DNA of 64,000 bases from an uncultured Collinsella sp. (lineage in GTDB: Bacteria > Actinomycetota > Coriobacteriia > Coriobacteriales > Coriobacteriaceae), in the NCBI GenBank assembly GCA_902464565.1, contig CABQJV010000003.1, positions 1-64,000 of the forward strand, written 5' to 3'. The translations under genes and the position numbers were made by a program. The notes beneath the pieces are model-generated. The model was not told the DNA's origin. It worked only from the letters and a program-made list of their open reading frames with translations, and ran no database searches. Below are positions 16,755 through 24,995 of the stretch, piece after piece (position 1 is the stretch's first letter; every line of letters starts with the position of its first letter).

Positions 16755-17240
16755 ATGAGCAATAAGAAACTGCCCGAGAATGCAACCAAGACTGAAGGTG
16801 CTGAGCTCGCCCGCCGTGGAAGGGGCGAAATATCCACCGCAACGGCGGTACCCCACGTGAGCTATGACGATCTGCGCCATGCCGACCGCATCACCGTTGA
16901 AGGTCTTGAGGTTTTTGCTAACCACGGCGTATATCCCGAAGAGAACGCGCTGGGCCAGAAGTTCATCGTGTCCCTGGTGCTCTATGCCGACTTGCGTGCA
17001 GCGGGGGAGCACGATAACCTGGACGCCTCGATTGACTACGGCTCGATATGCCACGATGTCGATGGCTATCTGCGCGAGCATACGTTTAAGCTCATCGAGG
17101 CTGCAGCCGAGGGTGTGGCCCAGATGCTGCTGCGTCGTTACCCCCTGCTGCTTGGCGTGCACGTTAAGCTCGATAAGCCTTGGGCGCCCGTCGGTCTTCC
17201 CCTGGCAAGCTGCGGTGTCGAGATCGAGCGCGTGCGCTAA
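16755..17240 (+). CDS. folB: Dihydroneopterin aldolase
   Basis: It cleaves dihydroneopterin to 6-hydroxymethyl-dihydropterin. The conserved start RITVEGLEVFANHGVYPEE and the active-site segment ASIDYGSICHDV with TFKLIEAAAEGVA are typical. At 161 residues it is about 40 longer than usual because of an N-terminal extension (about 1-45) that is polar and unlike the family. The only good ribosome binding site (AAGGAG) precedes this longer form. It meets the minus-strand metallopeptidase gene tail to tail with 6 bases between. Confidence 0.92.
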   Translation: MSNKKLPENATKTEGAELARRGRGEISTATAVPHVSYDDLRHADRITVEGLEVFANHGVYPEENALGQKFIVSLVLYADLRAAGEHDNLDASIDYGSICHDVDGYLREHTFKLIEAAAEGVAQMLLRRYPLLLGVHVKLDKPWAPVGLPLASCGVEIERVR

Positions 17241-17246
17241 CCGACT

Positions 17247-18023
17247 CTAGAGCTCGTTGGCGGGCGGTTTTTTGAGCCGCTGCGACAGAGCCCTGTTGTT
17301 GGGGCAGTACGTGTCGAGCAGCGCGTGAAACCGATGATTGTGGCTCGGCTCGAGCAGGTGGACGAGCTCGTGGGCGACAACCATGTCAAGGCACTCGACG
17401 GGGTAGGCGGCAAGTTCTCGTGCGATGCGAATGGCGCCGGTTTTGGGCGTGCATGATCCCCAGCGCGTTTTCATGCTGCGCACGGAAACGCGGGAAACGG
17501 CGACACCCATTGCGATTTCGTATGCGTGCACCATATCCCGCAGCGCCGATGTGACTTCGGACGTATAGAGCTGGTCAATATGGGCTTGGATCTCACTGGG
17601 CGTTAAGCCGTCGAGGGGCGCGTTCCACTTGGCCTGCGGACGTTCGTCTGGCTCGTCGGTACCCATAAAGCTTGCGAACGTGGCTTGTTTGGGCCGCGGT
17701 GCGGGGGGATCAAAGTTGTGGTCGAGTGCATCCTGTACCGTGATGGGCTTGCCCCAAAGTGCAATGATGGACGAGGGACTGAGCGACTCCTGTGCCGTCG
17801 TCTGACGTTGCTCGCGCTGGGCAAGTCGGCTGATAATCCAGGCGCTGTTGCGCTTCACAAATGCTTCGATACGCTCACGGCTGGCGCCGATCGGTGCGCT
17901 GGCGTGGACCTCACCGCTTGATGTGACGCGTAGGTTGAAGTTTTTGACGCGCTTTTTGGTAACGACGACGGAGATGGGCGTCCCATCCGGCCGGGATACA
18001 GAAATCGTAAACTGCTGCGTCAA
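17247..18023 (-). CDS. YgjP-like (DUF45) metallopeptidase
   Basis: A 258-residue protein with the DUF45 layout: beta-rich N-terminus (KKRVKNFNLRVTSSGEVH), then KTRWGSCTPKTGAI and the zinc motif VVAHELVHLLEPSHNHRFH. The start is taken as TTG 18023 because GAAGGA lies 6 bases before it; a longer form would run through the palindrome upstream. The substrate is unknown. The dipeptidase gene precedes it on the same strand. Confidence 0.85.
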   Translation of the reverse strand: MTQQFTISVSRPDGTPISVVVTKKRVKNFNLRVTSSGEVHASAPIGASRERIEAFVKRNSAWIISRLAQREQRQTTAQESLSPSSIIALWGKPITVQDALDHNFDPPAPRPKQATFASFMGTDEPDERPQAKWNAPLDGLTPSEIQAHIDQLYTSEVTSALRDMVHAYEIAMGVAVSRVSVRSMKTRWGSCTPKTGAIRIARELAAYPVECLDMVVAHELVHLLEPSHNHRFHALLDTYCPNNRALSQRLKKPPANEL

Positions 18024-18046
18024 AAGCGGTCCTTCAGATTGGGGAC

Positions 18047-18080
18047 GGGCCGGCATGTCGACCGTTCGGCATGCCGGCCC
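18047..18080. repeat. Palindrome between dipeptidase and metallopeptidase genes
   Basis: GGGCCGGCATG and CATGCCGGCCC, an 11-base perfect stem with a 12-base loop and no T-run on either strand. Confidence 0.75.
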
Positions 18081-18097
18081 GCTCAAGGGATGTGAAA

Positions 18098-19111
18098 TTA
18101 ATAACGCTCAAAGAAGGCAAGCGCGTTGTCGCTGCAGAGCTTCTGCATCACGGTCTTGCCAAAATGCTTGGAAAGCATGTTCTGGAACTCGGGCATCATG
18201 CTGGCATCGGAGAGGAAAGCGGGCACCGTGGCACCGTCCCAGTCGCCGCCGAGCGCGATGACGTCCTCGCCGCCCAGGTCGAGCCAGTGCTCGATATGTG
18301 CCGCCAGCTGGTCGAAGGTGACGTCTGCGGCGGTCTTGTCGGTTGCGTCGTTGGATAGGAACTCGCTGCAGTAGTTGAGGCCGACGATGCCGCCCATGTC
18401 GCGAATGGTGCGGAACTGGTCGTCGGTGAGGTTGCGCTTGACGCCGCAAACCGCACGGGAGTTGGAGTGGCTGGCGACGAAGGGGCGCGTGGCGTGGGCG
18501 ACAACCTCGTCAAAGCACTCATCGTTGAGGTGGGAGACGTCGAGTACCATTCCGGCGTGCTCCATCTGCGTAAGTGCCTCGATGCCGGCGGCGGTGAGGC
18601 CGGCGTGGGTATCGTGTCCGCTCGCGAGCGGTCCCTGCGCGTTCCAACTGAGTGACGACATAAGCACGCCCAAGCTCTTGAGCACCTCGATCAGTGCGGG
18701 GTCCTCGGCAAAGAACGTGGCGTTTTCGATGGTGTGGATGCAAGCGACCTTACCGTCCTTGAGCGCGGGGCGAATGTCTGCGGCGCTGCGTACGTTGACC
18801 ATGCGGTCGTGGTTGAGCATTGCCTGGCCGCTCATATGCGCCATGATTTGCGCCTGGAAGCGCGCGGCGTGGGCGGTGGGAATCTCGTCGGGGACAAACG
18901 TGGCGAAGCACTGTGCCCACGGCGTGTTGCCGATCTTTGCGAGCGAGATGGCGCAGGCGTTGCCCTCGATGAGGTCGAAATCTTGCGGATGCGTTTCGTC
19001 GCCGGGGAAATAACCGTCGGTGCCGGCGGTAAAGCGCAGGTCGAGATCGAGCGTGGCCCAGCCGATTCGGTCGGCGGTGTCGCAGTGTAGGTCAAATACG
19101 GGATATGCCAT
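18098..19111 (-). CDS. Membrane dipeptidase family (peptidase M19)
   Basis: A 337-residue zinc dipeptidase of the renal-dipeptidase amidohydrolase type. The zinc motif FDLHCDT is at the N-terminus, and IHTIENA, LDVSHLND and PFVASHSNSRAV follow with further ligands. The end GGDWDGATVP...NMLSKHFGKTVMQKLCSDNALAFF is typical. There is no signal peptide, so it is probably cytoplasmic. GGAGGAACC precedes the ATG. Confidence 0.93.
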   Translation of the reverse strand: MAYPVFDLHCDTADRIGWATLDLDLRFTAGTDGYFPGDETHPQDFDLIEGNACAISLAKIGNTPWAQCFATFVPDEIPTAHAARFQAQIMAHMSGQAMLNHDRMVNVRSAADIRPALKDGKVACIHTIENATFFAEDPALIEVLKSLGVLMSSLSWNAQGPLASGHDTHAGLTAAGIEALTQMEHAGMVLDVSHLNDECFDEVVAHATRPFVASHSNSRAVCGVKRNLTDDQFRTIRDMGGIVGLNYCSEFLSNDATDKTAADVTFDQLAAHIEHWLDLGGEDVIALGGDWDGATVPAFLSDASMMPEFQNMLSKHFGKTVMQKLCSDNALAFFERY

Positions 19112-19231
19112 GGTTCCTCCGGTTGCAGCGTTTCTTTGCAAACTGTCATTGAATTGTATGACTAGGGTATAGTTAGCGCCATATGTTCACGGCGGCCTGC
19201 GTTGTGCGCCGCCCTTATCACGGAGGTTACC

Positions 19232-19660
19232 ATGTCCAACCAGGGCAAGAAGGTCAAGACCCATTATCGCGGCACGCTCGACGACGGCACGCAGTTCGAT
19301 AGCTCCTACGATCGCGGCGAGCCGCTGGAGTTCACCTGCGGCGCCGGTCAGATGATCAAGGGCTTCGACGCCGCTGTTGTCGACATGCAGGTGGGCGAGA
19401 AGAAGACCGTGCACATCCCGGCTGCCGATGCCTACGGCGAGCACAATCCTGAGATGGTTATTACCTTCCCGGCCGAGCAGGTTCCCAACATCGAGCAGAT
19501 CGAGAAGGGCATGAAGCTCTTCCTGTCCACGCCGAGTGGCATGCCTGTCCCCGCCGTCGTCATTGACGTGACGCCCGAGGCCGTGACGCTCGACGCCAAC
19601 CACGAGCTGGCCGGCAAGGACCTCAACTTTGATATCGAGCTCGTCGAGGTCGAGGGTTAG
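19232..19660 (+). CDS. FKBP-type peptidyl-prolyl isomerase, SlyD-like
   Basis: A 142-residue SlyD-type FKBP. The FKBP core is split by the insert-in-flap domain (about 65-120): VKTHYRGTLDDGTQFDSSY, the CGAGQMIKGFDAAVVDMQVGE turn, PAADAYGEH and the final AGKDLNFDIELVEV. SlyD proteins fold proteins and in some bacteria bind nickel and feed hydrogenase or urease assembly. The His/Cys-rich metal tail is absent here. GGAGG precedes the ATG. A UreE-like gene follows after 3 bases, which suggests a shared role. Confidence 0.92.
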   Translation: MSNQGKKVKTHYRGTLDDGTQFDSSYDRGEPLEFTCGAGQMIKGFDAAVVDMQVGEKKTVHIPAADAYGEHNPEMVITFPAEQVPNIEQIEKGMKLFLSTPSGMPVPAVVIDVTPEAVTLDANHELAGKDLNFDIELVEVEG

Positions 19661-19663
19661 AGT

Positions 19664-20242
19664 ATGCCTGAACGCTTGGTTTCGACGACATGTTTGGGAA
19701 ATCTCAACGATCCGTCCTATGAACTCCTGCTTCGCCGGGAGCTGGGCGGTGTCTTTGAGGTCGATGAGCTACTGCTCGATTGGGACCAGGCTGATGTATG
19801 CGCGTTTGCGGGCGTGACGGAGCTGGGGCGCACGATCGATGTTCGGCCGGATGCTACCGACGGTGGTCGTCTTGCCGACGGCGACGTGCTCGCCATTGAC
19901 CGTTCGGGCGTGGTGCCCGTGGCGGTTGTCGTGCGCCTGCGCAGCGCCGAGGTTTATTTGGTCGAAGTCGACCGCATGGATCCGATTGCGCTCGCGCATG
20001 CGTGCTGGGAGATCGGCAACATGCATGCGCCGCTCTTCCGGGGCGACTCGGACGAGCATACCGTGCGCATGTATACGCCGGTGCAGCCTGTTTTGGGCCG
20101 CATGCTCCGGGGCGTCGAGGGCGTTCGGCTCTCGGTGGTTACCCGTGAACTCGATGCGGACCGGCGCTTTGCGTCGAGTGCGGCGGATGCCGTTGTGAGT
20201 ATGGCTCCAGACTTTACGATCGTAAAAAAGGCGCGCGGTTAA
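19664..20242 (+). CDS. UreE-like urease accessory protein (orphan)
   Basis: A 192-residue protein with the UreE layout. The N-terminal domain has ELLLDWDQADVCAFAG and RLADGDVLAID. The C-terminal metal domain has DPIALAHACWEIGNMHAPLF, in which the His of GNxH is the nickel ligand of UreE. The usual His-rich tail is missing. No urease subunit or other Ure protein is in the window. It follows the SlyD-like gene by 3 bases. Nickel delivery to another enzyme is plausible but inferred. Confidence 0.75.
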   Translation: MPERLVSTTCLGNLNDPSYELLLRRELGGVFEVDELLLDWDQADVCAFAGVTELGRTIDVRPDATDGGRLADGDVLAIDRSGVVPVAVVVRLRSAEVYLVEVDRMDPIALAHACWEIGNMHAPLFRGDSDEHTVRMYTPVQPVLGRMLRGVEGVRLSVVTRELDADRRFASSAADAVVSMAPDFTIVKKARG

Positions 20243-20253
20243 CGTGCGTATGA

Positions 20254-20296
20254 GTAAGACGGACTTTGAGAGGCAGCTATTCAAAGTCCGTCTTAC
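20254..20296. repeat. Perfect 16-base inverted repeat
   Basis: GTAAGACGGACTTTGA and its exact complement around an 11-base loop. It sits between the UreE-like and HAD genes and ends 29 bases before the HAD start. No T-run. Confidence 0.85.
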
Positions 20297-20325
20297 TGTT
20301 GATGAGGTGCTTTGGGGGAAAGCAT

Positions 20326-21123
20326 ATGGGTCTTGAGGGAATCAAGCTGATTGCATGCGATTTGGACGGCACGTTGCTGCATCCGGGGGAGCGCGAGCCG
20401 CGTTCCGAGGCTTTTAAGCTCATCGACGAGCTGCATCGTCGCGGCATCGTGTTTATGCCGGCGAGCGGTCGTCAATATGCGAGCTTGCGCTACCTGTTTG
20501 CCCCGGTGGCCGATGAGCTCGCCTATGTATGCGAAAACGGAGCCCTAGTGATGAGCGAGGGGCGTGCCGTTGTCAAGCGTTCCATGGAGCGTAGCCTTGC
20601 TATGGATATCGCGAATGCCGTGGTTGCGTATCCCCATGCCGACGTGACCCTTTCGTGTGAGGGACACCTCTACACCATGAGCGGCAACGATGCGTTCGTC
20701 GACCATTTGCGCTATGAGGTCCACTGCGATGTGGCGGTGGTCGACCGCCCCGAGGACATCGACGAGGACGTCATTAAGATTGCCTTCCAGACGCCCGAGG
20801 TGAATCAGCCGGCGGCGCTGGAGTATTTCGAGCGCCTCTTTAGCGACCGTGTCGACGTGATGACGTCGGGAACCGAATGGACGGACTTTATCGGCTTTGA
20901 TTCGGGTAAGGGTTCCGCGCTTGCCGATTACGGTCGTGCCTTGGGTATTTCGCCCGATGAGATGATGGCATTTGGCGATAACGAAAACGATCGCGACATG
21001 CTCAACGTCGTGGGCCATCCCTATCTGATGGAGAACTGCAACCCCACAATGCGCGGCATCAACGACCGCGTCCGTTACGTGCGCACAGTCGAAGAAGAAC
21101 TGCGCCGTCTGCTCGCCGTGTAG
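20326..21123 (+). CDS. Cof-type HAD phosphatase
   Basis: A 265-residue HAD hydrolase of the Cof (class IIB) group that dephosphorylates sugar phosphates or similar small molecules. Motif I is ACDLDGTLL, motif II is MPASGRQ, and motifs III/IV are KGSALADYG and FGDNENDRDML. GGGGGAAAG precedes the ATG. The substrate cannot be assigned. It lies between two palindromes and looks monocistronic. Confidence 0.9.
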   Translation: MGLEGIKLIACDLDGTLLHPGEREPRSEAFKLIDELHRRGIVFMPASGRQYASLRYLFAPVADELAYVCENGALVMSEGRAVVKRSMERSLAMDIANAVVAYPHADVTLSCEGHLYTMSGNDAFVDHLRYEVHCDVAVVDRPEDIDEDVIKIAFQTPEVNQPAALEYFERLFSDRVDVMTSGTEWTDFIGFDSGKGSALADYGRALGISPDEMMAFGDNENDRDMLNVVGHPYLMENCNPTMRGINDRVRYVRTVEEELRRLLAV

Positions 21124-21129
21124 GTTTTC

Positions 21130-21193
21130 GGGACATCCTAGAAATCTACTTTTTGCTGCAGCGTGCGGAAAGGTGGATTTTAAAGCATGTCCC
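21130..21193. repeat. Imperfect palindrome between HAD and Fur genes
   Basis: GGGACAT...AAATCTACTTT pairs with AAAGGTGGATTT...ATGTCCC with several mismatches. It separates convergent genes and may act as a terminator for both. Confidence 0.6.
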
Positions 21194-21199
21194 AAACAT

Positions 21200-21580
21200 C
21201 TACCAGCAGTCGGGGCAGAGACCCTCGAAGATGGTGTAGTGCGACGTGACGTGCCAGCCGATTTGCTCGGATGCCTTGGCGTCGAGCTGGGCATCGAAGG
21301 GGAGTGGTACGTCGATGACGCGGCTGCACGAGGTGCAGATGATATGCGCATGCGGCTCGATCGTGCGATCGAAGCGGCTGCCGCCCGGCGTCTTGATGGA
21401 GAGAATCTCGCCGGCGTCGGCCAAGAGATTGAGGTTGCGGTAGACCGTGCCGCGGCTGATTTTGTCATCCTGCGCGCGCACGACGTTGTAGATTTCGTCG
21501 GCGGTGGGATGGTTATAGCTTTGGCGCACGGCGTCAAGAACCAGCTTTCGCTGCCTGGTATTCCTTCTTTGCACCGCCAT
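21200..21580 (-). CDS. Fur/PerR-family metalloregulator
   Basis: A 126-residue regulator with a winged helix (NTRQRKLVLDAVRQ, HPTADEIYNVVR, ISRGTVYRNLNLLADAG) followed by the metal/dimer domain. PHAHIICTSC and CPDC supply the Cys4 structural zinc site, and the short form resembles PerR. Upstream (about 21618-21655) lies an A/T-rich stretch with TTAG...CTAA symmetry that could be its own operator. Iron, peroxide or manganese response cannot be told apart from sequence. Confidence 0.9.
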   Translation of the reverse strand: MAVQRRNTRQRKLVLDAVRQSYNHPTADEIYNVVRAQDDKISRGTVYRNLNLLADAGEILSIKTPGGSRFDRTIEPHAHIICTSCSRVIDVPLPFDAQLDAKASEQIGWHVTSHYTIFEGLCPDCW

Positions 21581-21641
21581 GCGCCTCGCCTCTTTTCTAT
21601 CAACGGTCGTAGGTAAATGATACCGTATTTAGCACACAATA

Positions 21642-22052
21642 CTAATAACGAGGCGTGAAACCGTCTTCATTGGCAAGTGGGGCTCGGGCCTGGGCGTCTA
21701 CGAGGCGAAAACGCGTTCCCATACGCTCGTAGGAGGCATGAAGCGCCTCGAGATGAGATAGGATATTTGCCGGAGCCCCCTGTATCTCCATCTCGACTGA
21801 GCCGTCTTCCATGTTACGCACCCAGCCGGTGAGGGAGCGCGCCTGTGCGAGGTTGGTGTTGGTGAAGCGGAAACCGACGCCCTGGACCTGCCCCTCCCAC
21901 CGCAGGAAATAGCGCTGCGGGGCGTCTTGAGTGGCCTCGTCGCTTGCGAGCACAGTAAGCCTGCGGCGCAGCTCGAGCTCGACGTTTGATGGTTTTTGAG
22001 GCTCTCGACTGCCGCCGGTGACGCTGGAGAAGAACGTATCGAAGAGGCCCAT
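21642..22052 (-). CDS. Acylphosphatase domain protein
   Basis: It hydrolyses acyl phosphates. The C-terminal 90 residues carry VQGVGFRF (catalytic Arg) and GWVRNMEDGSVEMEIQG (catalytic Asn). About 45 extra N-terminal residues beginning MGLFDTFFSSVTGG are not part of the family. It starts 2 bases after the oxidoreductase stop on the same strand. A link to the acyl-phosphate pathway at 8-10 kb is possible but unsupported. Confidence 0.85.
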   Translation of the reverse strand: MGLFDTFFSSVTGGSREPQKPSNVELELRRRLTVLASDEATQDAPQRYFLRWEGQVQGVGFRFTNTNLAQARSLTGWVRNMEDGSVEMEIQGAPANILSHLEALHASYERMGTRFRLVDAQARAPLANEDGFTPRY

Positions 22053-22054
22053 AG

Positions 22055-23161
22055 CTATGCCTGCTTGCCTGCGTCGGCCGGGAAGGTTATGCCGGCCTGC
22101 TGGCGCACGGCATCCATGATGCGCAGTGAGACGAGTGTGACATCGCGGTAGTGGCCAAGCTCGTGGCGTCCCGCCGGGGTCTCCCAAATCTCTTCCTTAA
22201 CGTTATCGATGCCGCCGATGGCGGTGATAAAGTCTGTGAGTTCGTATTCCATAGTGTTGCTCGATTTGGGCAGGTCGAGCACGCGGCCGTTGTCTCCCTG
22301 TTCGCGCGGTGCCTCGGTCGCCGAGCCGCGTACGACGTCGCCGCGATAGTCGATGCGGACGTTGCGGGGCGTGGACAGATGGTCGATCTGGATAGTGCCA
22401 CGCTCGCCTTCGATCTGCGAGGGCAGCAGGTCATTCGTAATTTTGGAGTGCGCGAGCTCGACGGAGATACGGCCACCGCCGTAGCTGGCGAGGATGGAAC
22501 CGCAGCCATCGATGGGGCCGTGCGTGAGCTGTCGCGTGGTGGGATCGAGCAGAGTGGTCATGCTCGTAAGGCCGGAGGGCATGCCAAAGATCTCGACCAT
22601 GGGCTCGACGGTATAGACGCCAATGTCCATGAGGGAACCCGATGCCATATTGCAGTCGAAGATATTGGTGGCGCGTCCCGCGAGAATCTCGTTGTAGCGC
22701 GAGGAATACTTGCCAAAGCGCAATGAGGCGCGGCGGATGGGGGCGATCTCGCCCAGGGCGTCCTCGATGGCGTGGAAGGCGGGATCGTGGAGGGGACGCA
22801 TGGCCTCGAGGGCCACGACACCTGCTGCCTCGGCAGCGCGGAAGACTTCCAGCGCCTGCGCCTCGGTGGCGCAGAAGGGCTTCTCGACGATGACGTGCTT
22901 GCCACCGGCGATGCAGGCAAGGGCCTGCTCGTAGTGAAGCGCGTTGGGGCTGCCGATGTAGACGGCGTCGACGTCGTCGGCGGACGCAAGCTCGTCAAGT
23001 GCGGTGAAGTTACGCTCGCCGCCGCGCTCGGCGGTAAAGGCAGCACCGCGATCTGCATTGCGCGAGAGCGTGCCCACAAACGCGGCTTGGTCGTTGGCGT
23101 TGACGACTTGGATAAAGTCGTCGGTAATCATGGATGTGCCGATGGTCGCGATGCGCAGCAT
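22055..23161 (-). CDS. Gfo/Idh/MocA-family oxidoreductase
   Basis: A 368-residue NAD(P)-dependent dehydrogenase of the Gfo/Idh/MocA group. MLRIATIGTSMITDDF starts the Rossmann fold, and the active-site Lys is in HVIVEKPFCATEAQA. The C-terminal half is the alpha/beta substrate domain (GSLMDIGVYTVEPM). GGGGG precedes the ATG. A second paralogue is at 30424. The substrate is unknown. Confidence 0.88.
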   Translation of the reverse strand: MLRIATIGTSMITDDFIQVVNANDQAAFVGTLSRNADRGAAFTAERGGERNFTALDELASADDVDAVYIGSPNALHYEQALACIAGGKHVIVEKPFCATEAQALEVFRAAEAAGVVALEAMRPLHDPAFHAIEDALGEIAPIRRASLRFGKYSSRYNEILAGRATNIFDCNMASGSLMDIGVYTVEPMVEIFGMPSGLTSMTTLLDPTTRQLTHGPIDGCGSILASYGGGRISVELAHSKITNDLLPSQIEGERGTIQIDHLSTPRNVRIDYRGDVVRGSATEAPREQGDNGRVLDLPKSSNTMEYELTDFITAIGGIDNVKEEIWETPAGRHELGHYRDVTLVSLRIMDAVRQQAGITFPADAGKQA

Positions 23162-23234
23162 ACGTCCCCCTTGCGTTGTTTGGTCTACAGGATGAGTGTA
23201 GCGCGTGGGGATATAAAGCTGCGCGAAAACGCTA

Positions 23235-23720
23235 TTACAGGTCGCTCTCGTTGAAGCCGGTGTCGATATCGAGGTTGCTGCCGTCGGCCGCCGTGGTGGC
23301 AAGCTCGTCACAGCGCTCGTTGAGCTCATGGCCGGCGTGACCCTTAACCCAGATGAACTCAACCTTGTGCTTGCTCTTGGCGGCGAGCAGGCGCTCCCAC
23401 AGGTCGCGGTTCTTGACGGGCTGCTTGTTGGCGGTTTTCCATCCGCGTTTTTTCCATCCGTCAATCCAGTGCTTGTTGAAGGCGTTGACGACGTACTGCG
23501 AATCGGAATGGACCTCGACGTCGCAGGGGCGGTTGAGTGCCTCGAGCGCCACGATGACCGCCATGAGCTCCATGCGGTTGTTGGTGGTCTTGGCGTAACC
23601 GCGCGAAAGTTCGGAGGTGAAGGTCTTGCCGGCGGGGTTGGTGTATTTGAGCACGGCGCCGTAGCCGCCGCGTCCCGGATTTGATCGGGCCGAGCCGTCG
23701 GTATAGATGATGACCTTCAC
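23235..23720 (-). CDS. rnhA: Ribonuclease HI
   Basis: This 161-residue enzyme cuts RNA in RNA-DNA hybrids. All four acidic residues are present: YTDGSA, ELMAVI, HSDSQYV and NERCDELA. The start is GTG, because AAAGGA lies at the right distance and the neighbouring ATG is out of frame. Length is normal. Confidence 0.95.
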   Translation of the reverse strand: MKVIIYTDGSARSNPGRGGYGAVLKYTNPAGKTFTSELSRGYAKTTNNRMELMAVIVALEALNRPCDVEVHSDSQYVVNAFNKHWIDGWKKRGWKTANKQPVKNRDLWERLLAAKSKHKVEFIWVKGHAGHELNERCDELATTAADGSNLDIDTGFNESDL

Positions 23721-23819
23721 ATGGTTCCTTTCGTTGGGTATGTTTCGTGCGAGTGACCATTGTAGCGCCATGCCCGCCGGGGGCTAGCAATCTATGATTT
23801 CTACCCCGTCTTCCGACAG

Positions 23820-24722
23820 TTAGTTGGCATGGATGATGCGGTCGAGCTCATCGAGGTATTGCTGCAAGAGGGGAGAGGGCTTGCGCTCGTCGTGCATGAT
23901 ATAGCCTACGTGCATCGTTGGGGCGTCTGCTAACGGGATCGATGCCATACCCCATTGCATTTCATTGGAGAGGACGCCGGTCGACAGGGTGTAACCGTTC
24001 GACGTGATAAGTAAGTTAGTAAGTGTTCCGCGGTCCGAGATTCGTATGTTGCGGTCGCAAGGGATATAGCTAAAAGGTTCCTCGGCGTAATAGAAGGAGT
24101 TTGAGGTTCCCTGCTCAAAGCTGTAGCGCGTATAGGGCGTGAGGTCGGCAAGGGACAGCTGAGGGCGGCGTGCGAGCGGGTGGCGCTCGCTAACGAAGAC
24201 GTGGACCGTCGCGTCGAATAGGGGATGGAAGCTTGCACGGGCATCGGCGAAGGCCTTCTGCAGAACGCGGGCGTTAAAGTCATCCAGATACAGAATGCCG
24301 ATATCGCTGCGAAACGCACGGACGTCATCGATGATCTGCGATGTGGTGGTCTCGCGCATGATGAACTCGAACTTGCTGTCGCGGCAGCGCTCGACCACGT
24401 TGACAAAGGCCTCGACCGAAAAGGCGTAGTGCTGGGCGGAAATGGCGAGGCGGGCTTGCGGGGTGCCGCCGTCCTCGTAGCGTGCCTCGAGCATGTCGGC
24501 CTGCTCTACGACCTGGCGTGCATAACCCAAAAGCTCGGTGCCGTCGTTGGTGAGTGCAACACCGCGGCTAGAGCGCGTAAAGATTTCGATATGAAGTTCC
24601 TGCTCCAGGCTTTTAACGGCATTGGAGATATTGGACTGTGCCGTATAGAGGCGCTGAGCTGCGGCGTTGATTGAGCCGGACTCTGCCACGGCGATCAGAA
24701 AACGAAGCTGCTGGAGGGTCAT
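23820..24722 (-). CDS. LysR-family regulator, divergent from metY
   Basis: A 300-residue LysR regulator. The N-terminal winged helix (MTLQQLRFLIAVAESGSI, AAAQRLYTAQSNISNAVKSL) is canonical, followed by a CysB/CbbR-like effector domain. It is transcribed away from metY across 273 bases that contain a perfect palindrome, so it may control sulfur amino-acid synthesis as well as itself. The effector (for example O-acetylserine or O-acetylhomoserine) is only inferred. Confidence 0.9.
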   Translation of the reverse strand: MTLQQLRFLIAVAESGSINAAAQRLYTAQSNISNAVKSLEQELHIEIFTRSSRGVALTNDGTELLGYARQVVEQADMLEARYEDGGTPQARLAISAQHYAFSVEAFVNVVERCRDSKFEFIMRETTTSQIIDDVRAFRSDIGILYLDDFNARVLQKAFADARASFHPLFDATVHVFVSERHPLARRPQLSLADLTPYTRYSFEQGTSNSFYYAEEPFSYIPCDRNIRISDRGTLTNLLITSNGYTLSTGVLSNEMQWGMASIPLADAPTMHVGYIMHDERKPSPLLQQYLDELDRIIHAN

Positions 24723-24741
24723 CGGCGCTCGTCCTTTCGAT

Positions 24742-24764
24742 TGTTATCTATAAAACAGATAACA
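24742..24764. promoter_or_regulatory. Candidate LysR operator
   Basis: TGTTATCT, 7-base gap, AGATAACA: a perfect palindrome of LysR-box type, 20 bases before the LysR start codon. Confidence 0.6.
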
Positions 24765-24859
24765 GGTTAGCGCTTTTAAGTGATTGACCGAGGGAAACAA
24801 TGCTCGTACTATTCAAAACACACAAAGGCGGTAGGTAATTAAGCCAACCACGGAACCGG

Positions 24860-24990
24860 GATGCGAAAGGAGGCCCGCATATGAATTGCTTACCAAGACG
24901 AATGCCGGGCTCCTGTTTGCGCCCGTTGGCGTGATCAGGAGACAGCGACTTACTTCTCTCTATTAATTTGCTTTCGTTCAATCAAGGAGA
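24860..24990 (+). other. Structured leader of metY
   Basis: GGAGGCCCGCAT can pair with ATGCCGGGCTCC, while GCTCCTG can instead pair with CAGGAG about 20 bases later. The mutually exclusive pairings resemble a regulatory leader. I could not match it to a known SAM or SAH riboswitch class. No clear T-run terminator. Confidence 0.4.
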
Positions 24991-24995
24991 TCATC

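Noticed and set aside
24860..24990. Known SAM riboswitch upstream of metY
   Set aside because: The core sequences of SAM-I, SAM-II and SAM-IV were not found, so only an unspecified structured leader is reported.
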